Source of the DNA: Methanoperedens sp049303315
GTDB lineage: Archaea > Halobacteriota > Methanosarcinia > Methanosarcinales > Methanoperedenaceae
Direction of reading: 5' to 3'
Assembly (NCBI GenBank): GCA_049303315.1
Contig: JBAQMZ010000022.1
Span: forward strand, 1-23,405
DNA length: 23,405 bases
The position numbers were made by a program, and so were the translations under genes. Positions 1-6,395 of the stretch are shown in pieces. A model generated the notes under the pieces. It did not search any database, was not told the DNA's origin, and worked only from the letters and a program-made list of their open reading frames with translations. Numbering within the stretch: position 1 is the first letter of the stretch; every line of letters starts with the position of its first letter.

Positions 1-12
1 GGCTTTGGGACA
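1..12 (+). repeat. Left terminal inverted repeat of the first IS
   Basis: GGCTTTGGGACA at the window start is the exact reverse complement of 1435-1446. Beyond base 12 the two ends diverge (AAAAAC against TAATT). It may extend left of the window. Confidence 0.8.
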
Positions 13-18
13 AAAACA

Positions 19-324
19 TTAGATAGGCAGAGTTTTACTCAAAATAACCTCATCTTCAGGCAATAACATCACATCTCTTACGTAGAATTCCGCATTGTAT
101 TCTCTTAAAAACTGTACGACCCTATCAGTATTCTCTATAGATACAATAATAACTCCTCTTATTAATTTTATATGAGGTATACCGTCAAGCATCCCCTTCC
201 TTCTATAGTGGTACCTTCCTCCATGTGAGCTTGTCTCCTGCCCATAGAATTTCTTGCAGAATTGATCAATATTCTTACGATTATTATTCTTGAATATCGT
301 GAACACTATTATTTTGCCAATCAT
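19..324 (-). CDS. Hypothetical 101-aa protein, IS accessory gene
   Basis: I do not recognise this protein family. It is small, basic at the N-terminus (several Lys/Arg/Asn in residues 12-45, including a run of Asn), with a hydrophobic beta-like segment near residues 52-62 and an acidic C-terminal stretch. It reads as a compact alpha/beta protein without membrane segments. The ATG at 322-324 is supported by a TATA-like box about 26 nt upstream, implying a leaderless transcript. It lies inside the IS, divergent from the transposase, sharing one short intergenic region and ending 7 bp from the left inverted repeat. That position suggests a role in regulating or assisting transposition, or a passenger gene; this is inference. 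Composition is AT-rich. Confidence 0.7.
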   Translation of the reverse strand: MIGKIIVFTIFKNNNRKNIDQFCKKFYGQETSSHGGRYHYRRKGMLDGIPHIKLIRGVIIVSIENTDRVVQFLREYNAEFYVRDVMLLPEDEVILSKTLPI

Positions 325-357
325 TATGTATTAATAGTATACATAAATATAAATACC
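325..357. promoter_or_regulatory. Bidirectional IS promoter with 21-bp palindrome
   Basis: The 53-bp gap between the divergent genes contains a perfect palindrome: TATGTAT (325-331), a 7-base spacer, and ATACATA (339-345). An AT-rich TATA-like segment at about 343-357 sits 26 nt from the leftward ATG and 28 nt from the transposase ATG, so it could serve both strands. The palindrome directly abuts the start codon of the 101-aa gene and could be an operator or a structural signal. Confidence 0.5.
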
Positions 358-377
358 TTGCTATCCATTACACAATC

Positions 378-1424
378 ATGGGCGGAGAAAGACCTGAACA
401 AAAAAAGTTCAATAGATTGATGGAGAAGCTGAAGAATGATGAATTTAAGTACACGCCAAAAGAAGAAAAACAGATAGATTGGGCGAAATACGACAAAGCT
501 CAAATAAACGAGATCAACAACATGCTTTTGCTAATGAGGGATATGATGGATGAAGCATGTAAAAGACTAAAAATTGAGGAATATCCTGAGAAAAAAGAGC
601 GAGGAAGACCGCCAAAGCCTCCACGCGATCTTGCAAAGGCTGTACTGATGCAGCAGTATTTTGGAGTTTCCAATCGTGTAACCGAAGGACTCGTTAACCT
701 TTTCAGAGAGAAAATGGAGATACACAGCAGGTTTTCTTACAAAGCCATAGAAAGAGCCTATGAAATACCGGAAGTAACTTTAATTTTACAGGAAGTTTTT
801 AGAATCGCCCAGGAACCAATAAACGATAAAGAACATGAGTTTTCAATAGACGGTTCGGGGCTGCCAACTTCAACGAAACAAAACTGGGAGCAGGATAAGA
901 AAAAAAGCGAGACAAAAGGCTACGAGAAAATGGTTGCAATGGTGGGAACTACCTACAAGATGATTTCTTCTGTAACATTTACAGAAAATCCGGAAGCTAA
1001 CGAGTCTCCTTATCTTGAATCTCTTGTTATGGAAACTGCAAAAAAATATGATGAAGTTGATCTTGTTACGGGAGATGCAGCATACATTTCAAGGGATAAC
1101 TGCAATATAATCGCAAGCATTGGAGCAATACCGAGAATTTATCCAAAGCGGGGAATTACTCTTCAGCAGAAGGGCAGCAAGGCATGGACTGATATGCTTC
1201 TTAGTTTTATCATTGATCCGCAGAAATGGCTTGAAGAATATCATTCCCGCTCTATTTCCGAAACTGCAAACTCGACCTACAAGAGGGATTTTCCTGTACC
1301 GTTGCGACGAAAAATAAATCTGAGGAGAAAACAGGAAGCTTTTGCCAGAGTGTGTGATTATAACCTTAAAAGGCGGTGTTATCTAAAGTATCTGGAGGGA
1401 ATTCCTCTTAAAGTTGGAGGATAA
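378..1424 (+). CDS. DDE transposase (IS4/IS5-type superfamily)
   Basis: This 348-aa protein has the layout of an RNase H-fold transposase. A helical N-terminal half (residues 1-150), with a basic GRPPKPP segment at 76-82, probably binds the IS ends. The catalytic triad is best read as D158 in the IDGSG motif, D233 in the GDAAY motif, and E295 in the SETANSTYK motif, where the nearby Lys/Arg residues match the usual E-x6-K arrangement. All three are present and the frame is open to the stop 10 bp from the right inverted repeat, so the enzyme looks intact and possibly active. The ATG at 378 follows a TATA-like box by 28 nt. The assignment to DDE transposases is firm; the exact IS family is not. 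Confidence 0.93.
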   Translation: MGGERPEQKKFNRLMEKLKNDEFKYTPKEEKQIDWAKYDKAQINEINNMLLLMRDMMDEACKRLKIEEYPEKKERGRPPKPPRDLAKAVLMQQYFGVSNRVTEGLVNLFREKMEIHSRFSYKAIERAYEIPEVTLILQEVFRIAQEPINDKEHEFSIDGSGLPTSTKQNWEQDKKKSETKGYEKMVAMVGTTYKMISSVTFTENPEANESPYLESLVMETAKKYDEVDLVTGDAAYISRDNCNIIASIGAIPRIYPKRGITLQQKGSKAWTDMLLSFIIDPQKWLEEYHSRSISETANSTYKRDFPVPLRRKINLRRKQEAFARVCDYNLKRRCYLKYLEGIPLKVGG

Positions 1425-1434
1425 CGAGGAATTA

Positions 1435-1446
1435 TGTCCCAAAGCC
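1435..1446 (-). repeat. Right terminal inverted repeat of the first IS
   Basis: TGTCCCAAAGCC is the exact complement of the left repeat at 1-12. It begins 10 bp after the transposase stop and marks the right border of the element. Confidence 0.85.
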
Positions 1447-1504
1447 ATTCATCTGGAAAGCATTATATTCTATAAACCTGTATAATAGTTATAGGGTGAA
1501 AATA

Positions 1505-1738
1505 ATGGCAGTAGGTTTCGTATTGATAAATGTCGCGCCTGGCGCGGAAAAAAAAGTTTTTGACACGATGATAAAATGGGATGAAATCCAGGAACTATAC
1601 CCGCTTTTCGGAGATTATGACCTGATAGCGAAAATCCAGGCGCCGGATTATGAGGCGTTGAGCGACATCGTGGTGAACAAGATAAGGGCGTTGAAGGGCG
1701 TGACCGAGACGAAGACGCTGACAGGCGCAAAATTCTAA
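1505..1738 (+). CDS. Stand-alone Lrp/AsnC ligand-binding (RAM) domain protein
   Basis: The 77-aa product is essentially one alpha/beta RAM domain, the effector-binding and oligomerisation domain of Lrp/AsnC regulators, without the DNA-binding helix-turn-helix half. Visible features are the first strand (AVGFVLINVAPG), a helix with EKKVFDTM, the LFGDYDLIAKI strand pair, and the typical end VTETKTLTG. Such single-domain proteins occur widely in archaea and are thought to bind amino acids or partner with full Lrp proteins; the ligand here is unknown. I prefer the ATG at 1505 to an in-frame GTG at 1496, because GGGTGA at 1494-1499 would be its ribosome-binding site. It lies 58 bp from the IS right end and 17 bp upstream of the next gene. 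Confidence 0.88.
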   Translation: MAVGFVLINVAPGAEKKVFDTMIKWDEIQELYPLFGDYDLIAKIQAPDYEALSDIVVNKIRALKGVTETKTLTGAKF

Positions 1739-1755
1739 TAATTATATCCACTTAC

Positions 1756-2067
1756 ATGATACAATATGAATCATTAATATTGCCGTGTATAATCTCGATA
1801 ACGGTTGCCTTAATATGGATTATTTTTCTTTTCATGGAGGCTTCATCAAAAGTCAATAAATCGTTTATCGTAGCATCTTATTCCATAGTATTTGTTTCAA
1901 TCGCAATGTTCACCATTTCCTTATTTTATATAATCCAAAATATAACCATGGAAGCTCCAACCAAAAAATGGGCAGACCCCTTTATACTGGGGTGGCTGTT
2001 TCTTTACATTTCGTTCTTCATAATCATTTACGACATCTACTCTGTCATGAAACCGCATAAAAAATGA
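1756..2067 (+). CDS. Small three-helix membrane protein, hypothetical
   Basis: The 103-aa product has three clear hydrophobic segments, at about residues 6-27, 37-61 and 76-96, with a short hydrophilic loop around 64-74 (APTKKWAD) and a basic C-terminus. I do not recognise the family. It follows the RAM-domain gene by 17 bp on the same strand, so the two may be co-transcribed. No convincing ribosome-binding site precedes the ATG. It ends about 20 bp from the convergent Cas4-like gene. A membrane role is visible; anything more specific would be a guess. Confidence 0.7.
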   Translation: MIQYESLILPCIISITVALIWIIFLFMEASSKVNKSFIVASYSIVFVSIAMFTISLFYIIQNITMEAPTKKWADPFILGWLFLYISFFIIIYDIYSVMKPHKK

Positions 2068-2087
2068 TAATTGAAAAACCCGCTCTT

Positions 2088-2843
2088 TTAAAAAAACCTG
2101 CTCGCCAGTGTTGATTTCACATCGCACATTCCCGTAAACCCGCAATATTCGCATGGCGCATCTTTTGGTTTTTCGGGCATGACCCCTTTCTGTATTTTTT
2201 TAATTTTTTCAAGAATCTGGAGAACATTCCTCCGTTCATGGCGCCTGATTGCAGCCTCCCTGACTATTCCCCACCGTGCATATTCCACAAATCCTCGTCT
2301 GACCGGTATATCATATTTTTCTTCAACCAGAACTGCATAGGCGGTCAACTGCAGCCTGTCGCCCTGCCAGACGCCATTTAAAGGCATACTTCCTGTTTTT
2401 ATTATTGATGGTGTAAGTCCATCGTCTCTTCTTATCAATCTATCCGGGCTTCCGGTCATACCAAATTTTTCAGATTGGAGCGTTTCATTGTGGCTCAATT
2501 CACCTGCAAAAAAATTATTGTACGAAGAAAGGTTCGAACAAATAACTTCAAGATAGGAACGAACATCCGTCATGGATTTTGAAAGGCTTTCACCATCGAT
2601 GCTGCCCGGTTCATTGCGATAAATCACAGGGATTTCCTTTGAAATCCGGTCAAGTTCCATGTTCAGGATGGAAAGTTTATCTTCGCTATTAAAAGCCAGG
2701 TCATATACCAGAGCCAGTTCTTTCAATATAATGCCCTCCAGATAGCCGGGAGTGACCTCTTTTATTAAATTATGTCCTTTATTCGTGAAAAAGCACATCC
2801 TGGGACATTTGTGATAAATTGTAATATCCGAGACCCTTATCAT
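2088..2843 (-). CDS. Cas4-like Fe-S protein of the RecB/PD-(D/E)XK fold
   Basis: The 251-aa product has the Cas4/RecB-nuclease plan: an N-terminal cysteine motif KCPRMC (C13), the GSPDRL motif with D134, an IIKTG strand with K149, the QLTAY motif (Q165, Y169), and three C-terminal cysteines CEYCGFTGMC (C231, C234, C240). Together C13 and the C-terminal three would hold a 4Fe-4S cluster. The acidic residue expected two positions before K149 is isoleucine, so catalytic activity is doubtful. No cas1, cas2 or CRISPR repeat is in the window, so this is a solo Cas4-like protein, perhaps in DNA repair. I chose the ATG at 2843 over an upstream TTG at 2852 because a TATA-like box lies 26 nt upstream of the ATG. 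Confidence 0.82.
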   Translation of the reverse strand: MIRVSDITIYHKCPRMCFFTNKGHNLIKEVTPGYLEGIILKELALVYDLAFNSEDKLSILNMELDRISKEIPVIYRNEPGSIDGESLSKSMTDVRSYLEVICSNLSSYNNFFAGELSHNETLQSEKFGMTGSPDRLIRRDDGLTPSIIKTGSMPLNGVWQGDRLQLTAYAVLVEEKYDIPVRRGFVEYARWGIVREAAIRRHERRNVLQILEKIKKIQKGVMPEKPKDAPCEYCGFTGMCDVKSTLASRFF

Positions 2844-2864
2844 GGGGCTCAAAATACCGCAAAC

Positions 2865-2873
2865 ATTTAAAAA
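2865..2873 (-). promoter_or_regulatory. TATA-like box of the Cas4-like gene
   Basis: Read on the minus strand this is TTTTTAAAT, centred 26 nt before the ATG at 2843. This is the usual archaeal distance for a leaderless or near-leaderless transcript. The AT-rich stretch could also serve the rightward cytochrome gene, which would then have a leader of about 50 nt. Confidence 0.45.
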
Positions 2874-2948
2874 TATTGCTATTTGAAATCGGTAATTGGC
2901 AGGGCCGGACGGAAGTCTTTTGTAGAATCAATTTCTTACAGAGTTATA

Positions 2949-3509
2949 ATGAGGATAGGAACAAACCGCAAGATAATTCTACTTTCTTTAGGCCTCGCGA
3001 TACTTGGTTTTGCGTTTTTTCTTCCATTATATACTGGTGCTTTTACAAATTCGGATTTTACAAGGTGCGATGCCTGCCATGTGCAGCAGGGGGATGAATT
3101 CTCACGGACTTCCGTCCATAAGAGTATAAAATGCACAAGCTGCCACAATGTCACCGATTTCGCTCCTGATTTATATTCACATAATGCAACAACCGCTGAG
3201 TGTACTTATTGCCATAATGAGACAAATGCCACTCAATTTTATAATGATGCGCACACAAATTTCTCAAATGCCAGTTTAAATAGCTCCATTTTCACTGGCA
3301 GGAATGAATTGTGTGTTTCTTGCCATACAGGGATTGACCTTGAAATAGAATGGCACTCATATAATGGAACGAATATGACTGTTTCAGCTCTTAGAGGTGT
3401 CTGGGAAATCCAGTTCTCAGTATTCGGAGATAATAGAACAATCAATTATAGCAATTATACTGATTACCTGAATAGGACAAATTGGACAAACAGGTCAAAC
3501 AATTCATGA
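2949..3509 (+). CDS. Membrane-anchored tetrahaem c-type cytochrome
   Basis: The 186-aa product has one N-terminal hydrophobic helix (about residues 9-29) acting as signal or anchor, followed by four CxxCH haem-binding motifs at C40-H44, C62-H66, C85-H89 and C122-H126. Isolated histidines (H57, H78, H102, H136) could supply distal haem ligands. The extracytoplasmic part is packed with about fifteen N-x-S/T sequons, especially in the Asn/Thr-rich tail after residue 138, so it is probably heavily N-glycosylated. The family role would be electron transfer at or outside the membrane. An in-frame TTG at 2883 would add 22 residues; the ATG at 2949 gives a cleaner signal. The stop overlaps the next start as ATGA. 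I cannot assign it to a named cytochrome family. Confidence 0.9.
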   Translation: MRIGTNRKIILLSLGLAILGFAFFLPLYTGAFTNSDFTRCDACHVQQGDEFSRTSVHKSIKCTSCHNVTDFAPDLYSHNATTAECTYCHNETNATQFYNDAHTNFSNASLNSSIFTGRNELCVSCHTGIDLEIEWHSYNGTNMTVSALRGVWEIQFSVFGDNRTINYSNYTDYLNRTNWTNRSNNS

Positions 3510-5617
3510 AATCAAAGAATATATTTATTTTAATAATAGTATCTATTTCTGTTTCGGTTTTTGCCAGCTCTGCTGCTAGCGGGTCTGCAATTGTCATACT
3601 GTCGCCTCCGGATAATTATTTGACCAATGTATCAGTAATTACAGTTACCGGAGAAGCGGACCCCGGCTCGATATTGAGTTTAAACGGCACGTCCCTTTCA
3701 AACAACAACGGCACTTTTTCTAAAAACACAACTCTTGTTGAAGGATTGAACAGAATAATCATTACGGCGGAACAGAATGGGAATATATCAACTGCAACCG
3801 TAAATGTCACCCTTGATACAATAAGTCCCGGAGTAATAATAACATCGCCTCATACGAAATACATTAATACGTCCGCTCTTAATGTCAGTTACACTTCCAA
3901 TGACACCGACATAGAATCGTACAGGGTCCGCCTGAACGAACAGGAATGGGTAGTAACCAATGAAACGTATTATTTATTCAATGCAACAGAAGGGCAGGCT
4001 TTAATTTACGTTCAGGCAATAGACCATGCAGGCAATATCGGGGAAGCAAGCCTGAATCTCACTATTGATACCACCCCGCCATTAATTGAAATAACCAGAC
4101 CTGGCATTAATGAACCTATATTAAGCAGGATTGTGGAAATTTCTGGCAGGACTGCGATAGGTGCCAATGTCACCCTGAACGGAGTGAATCTCACCAATAA
4201 TAACGGTACGTGGAGCAGTGAAATTGTACTTTCCAGCGTTAATAATCTTGTCCGCATAGAAAGCGCAGATATTGCCGGAAATAAGGCTGAGAAGACCATC
4301 AATATCCGTCTCGGGGAAAATTTCAGTGATACAATGCCTTACCAGGATTTCTTCAATCAAACGATTAATTTCAGCAGGATAGGAATGTTTGAAGAGAAAA
4401 ACCAGGCTGTTTCAGGGAAATATGTGAGCTATCTATTTGATAATAATTATTCCGCTTTTATAGGATATTCCATTAACAATTCGGAATCCACAACTATATG
4501 GTTCAACCGAATAAACATTTCTGGTTTCAAAGCCGAGAATATCAGCATTTCCGGCTCTGTTGCCAGATATTTCCAAAACATGAAATTTGGTCGGCAACAC
4601 TATATCGGTTTTGAGATGCATGATAATAAAATGGGGACCACGCTTATTGATATCCGGGAGTTTGAAGACGTATTTGCCACTGTAAGGGAATACCTCATGA
4701 ACAAGACGCCTGAACGGTTGAAAATCAATGTTTCCGCTGATCATAATGTGACCCTGGAAGTAAAAGAGACGGGGACTACTGCAAAATATTATATCGATAA
4801 AAGCTGGACGGAGTGGCCGGATGTCACATTCGAATTGCCGGATGATGTAATAGCAACTGATATTAATAACGGGTTCAGGCTGCAAAAAGATAACAAAGAG
4901 GCATATTTAATCAGGGCAAAATTTGCCGGCGGGTCGGCGAATTTCACGCACGATGGCAATAAGATTGTGGCAAGGGTCAATAATTCCCTGTTGTTTTTCA
5001 GGCAGTATGCAAGCCATAATCTGACAGGGGATAATATTTATGACATGCTCGTAACCGAGGGAATTTCTAACGGGACAATCGGCGCTGAAATATACCTTGA
5101 TTCTGCAGACTCGTATGATGTGGCTGCTTTTGGCGATATGTCGGTTCGTACCGATTTCCCCGACTCCAATACGATGAACCTGAACGTGAGTTCAAATTCA
5201 ATGAACGGGACAGTACTGGTGGTTAATATCGGCGGTAGTTTATATAATAGTTTATTAGATAAGAACCTGATCATGAAATATGATGGTAAAGACATATATA
5301 CTGCAAACAATTTTGAGGATATCATTGATTTGACCAATGATTTTGGTCATTCCGAATACCTGCTCGTCACGGGAAACACCGGAGCTTACATTTTTGTTTC
5401 CGTTCCCACTTTTTCTTCACATGTAATTTCATTTTATTTTGAACCCAGGTCAGAATCATATGGCTCAGGAATTTTTGACCTGCTTAATTTCTTAACAAGC
5501 GGGCTGTTCATGGCTCTTCCTGCCGGAAGCAGGGAACTGGTATTCAGCCTGTGGTGGTTCGGGAGTATTATGATGATTTATATTTTATTTAGAAAAGCAT
5601 TGAGGAAAAAAAGATAA
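3506..5617 (+). CDS. Large Ig-like surface protein with C-terminal membrane anchor
   Basis: The 703-aa product has a signal peptide (residues 1-27), three Ig-like or bacterial-adhesin-type beta domains (about 29-108, 109-188, 189-268; the first and third resemble each other, each with an NNNGT segment), a long unrecognised extracytoplasmic region (270-560), and a distal module near 565-650 ending in the VSVPTFSSH pattern, which I recall from other archaeal surface proteins. A single transmembrane helix (about 677-696) and a basic cytoplasmic tail follow. Sequons are abundant and I see no cysteine, so it binds no c-type haem itself. The ATG overlaps the cytochrome stop by 4 bp, so the two are translationally coupled and probably act together at the cell surface. 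An upstream TTG at 3482 is rejected. Confidence 0.85.
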   Translation: MKSKNIFILIIVSISVSVFASSAASGSAIVILSPPDNYLTNVSVITVTGEADPGSILSLNGTSLSNNNGTFSKNTTLVEGLNRIIITAEQNGNISTATVNVTLDTISPGVIITSPHTKYINTSALNVSYTSNDTDIESYRVRLNEQEWVVTNETYYLFNATEGQALIYVQAIDHAGNIGEASLNLTIDTTPPLIEITRPGINEPILSRIVEISGRTAIGANVTLNGVNLTNNNGTWSSEIVLSSVNNLVRIESADIAGNKAEKTINIRLGENFSDTMPYQDFFNQTINFSRIGMFEEKNQAVSGKYVSYLFDNNYSAFIGYSINNSESTTIWFNRINISGFKAENISISGSVARYFQNMKFGRQHYIGFEMHDNKMGTTLIDIREFEDVFATVREYLMNKTPERLKINVSADHNVTLEVKETGTTAKYYIDKSWTEWPDVTFELPDDVIATDINNGFRLQKDNKEAYLIRAKFAGGSANFTHDGNKIVARVNNSLLFFRQYASHNLTGDNIYDMLVTEGISNGTIGAEIYLDSADSYDVAAFGDMSVRTDFPDSNTMNLNVSSNSMNGTVLVVNIGGSLYNSLLDKNLIMKYDGKDIYTANNFEDIIDLTNDFGHSEYLLVTGNTGAYIFVSVPTFSSHVISFYFEPRSESYGSGIFDLLNFLTSGLFMALPAGSRELVFSLWWFGSIMMIYILFRKALRKKR

Positions 5618-5633
5618 ATCCTGAATTTACATA

Positions 5634-6362
5634 TTAGCCGAGTATCTTTTCAAATAACCATCCGTATTCCTGCGGTTTTGTCAGGAACTCAAGATGCTTT
5701 ATATCCTTTACAAGCCCATACATCTCGCGGCTTTTTTGCAATCCGAGTTCCTTAAAACCGGCAGGCTTAAGCAACCGTATCTCCGGAACGCTATCATATC
5801 GTGGATTTTTAACAAACCCCTTATCCAGAACGAAATAGGCGCCCCCGCCTTTTTCCTTTATTGGCGCATAAATGGATTCAAAGTCGCGTGCCACCCAGTT
5901 TGCCATTTTCAGCACTTTATTTGAGGCGTTGATGGTGAGGTGACCATAGCCAGGCGGAATTATCACCTTATCTCCTACGCTTGCTTTTATGAGAATTACA
6001 TCTTTTATTTGATTATCTTCAGGTTTTTGCAGAAGATACTGCGCTTCACCATTTAAGACTTCATATATCTCAGGAAATGTCATATCTGTGCCTGTAACTT
6101 TCGGGTGATAATGCCCTGCTGTTTTCACGAATTCGCATCCCAGCATACGCGGCGGGATAACCGTGATATCATAACGCAGATTATGTTCTTTCATGGTGAG
6201 GGCGTCATTCTTGCTGAGTGAGAGCTCACGGTACATATAATATAATTCGATATTGTTCGCCATCCTGAGCCATTCACGGTCATAGATAACATCCTTCATG
6301 TCAAAAAGCATGCGTACGGAAGGCTTAACCCTCTTTGTCCCGAATTGCAGTATGGTCTCCAT
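5634..6362 (-). CDS. pgi: Glucose-6-phosphate isomerase, archaeal cupin type
   Basis: This cytosolic enzyme interconverts glucose 6-phosphate and fructose 6-phosphate (EC 5.3.1.9) in sugar metabolism. The cupin-type family is metal-dependent and unrelated to the bacterial and eukaryotic isomerase. The metal-binding motifs are visible: GHYHP (H84, H86), the TFPEIYE segment (E98), and GYGHL (H141). Substrate-facing segments around residues 70-110 also fit. At 242 aa it is longer than the roughly 190-aa Pyrococcus enzyme, mainly by extra N- and C-terminal sequence. It stands alone on the minus strand, convergent with the surface-protein gene, with its own promoter 25 nt upstream of the ATG. The assignment is confident. 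Confidence 0.93.
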   Translation of the reverse strand: METILQFGTKRVKPSVRMLFDMKDVIYDREWLRMANNIELYYMYRELSLSKNDALTMKEHNLRYDITVIPPRMLGCEFVKTAGHYHPKVTGTDMTFPEIYEVLNGEAQYLLQKPEDNQIKDVILIKASVGDKVIIPPGYGHLTINASNKVLKMANWVARDFESIYAPIKEKGGGAYFVLDKGFVKNPRYDSVPEIRLLKPAGFKELGLQKSREMYGLVKDIKHLEFLTKPQEYGWLFEKILG

Positions 6363-6381
6363 CGAACACTAAATAGGCTTT

Positions 6382-6391
6382 GGATATAAAT
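6382..6391 (-). promoter_or_regulatory. TATA-like box of the isomerase gene
   Basis: On the minus strand this is ATTTATATCC, centred about 25 nt before the ATG at 6362. It sits between the isomerase and the stop codon of the upstream kinase (6396-6398), so the isomerase can be transcribed independently with almost no leader. Confidence 0.55.
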
Positions 6392-6395
6392 ATTC

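Larger units (their letters stand above)
1..1446 (+). mobile_element. Insertion sequence with DDE transposase and divergent accessory gene
   Basis: The segment is bounded by a perfect 12-bp inverted repeat, GGCTTTGGGACA at 1-12 and its complement at 1435-1446. Inside lie a DDE transposase (378-1424) and a divergent 101-aa gene (19-324), each ending within about 11-20 bp of a repeat, which is tight packing typical of an IS. The left end coincides with the window edge, so a longer inverted repeat or a target-site duplication cannot be judged. The transposase belongs to the broad IS4/IS5-type DDE superfamily; I cannot name the IS. The accessory gene is unusual for such simple elements. Confidence 0.85.

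Noticed and set aside
2088..2843. CRISPR-Cas locus suggested by the Cas4-like gene
   Set aside because: No cas1, cas2 or effector gene is near and no regularly spaced direct repeats with unique spacers are seen anywhere in the window.
2883..2948. TTG start for the cytochrome
   Set aside because: It would add 22 residues before a good signal anchor; the ATG at 2949 gives a typical basic start followed by the hydrophobic helix.
3482..3505. Upstream TTG start for the surface protein
   Set aside because: It would put eight hydrophilic residues before the signal peptide; the ATG in the ATGA overlap is better.
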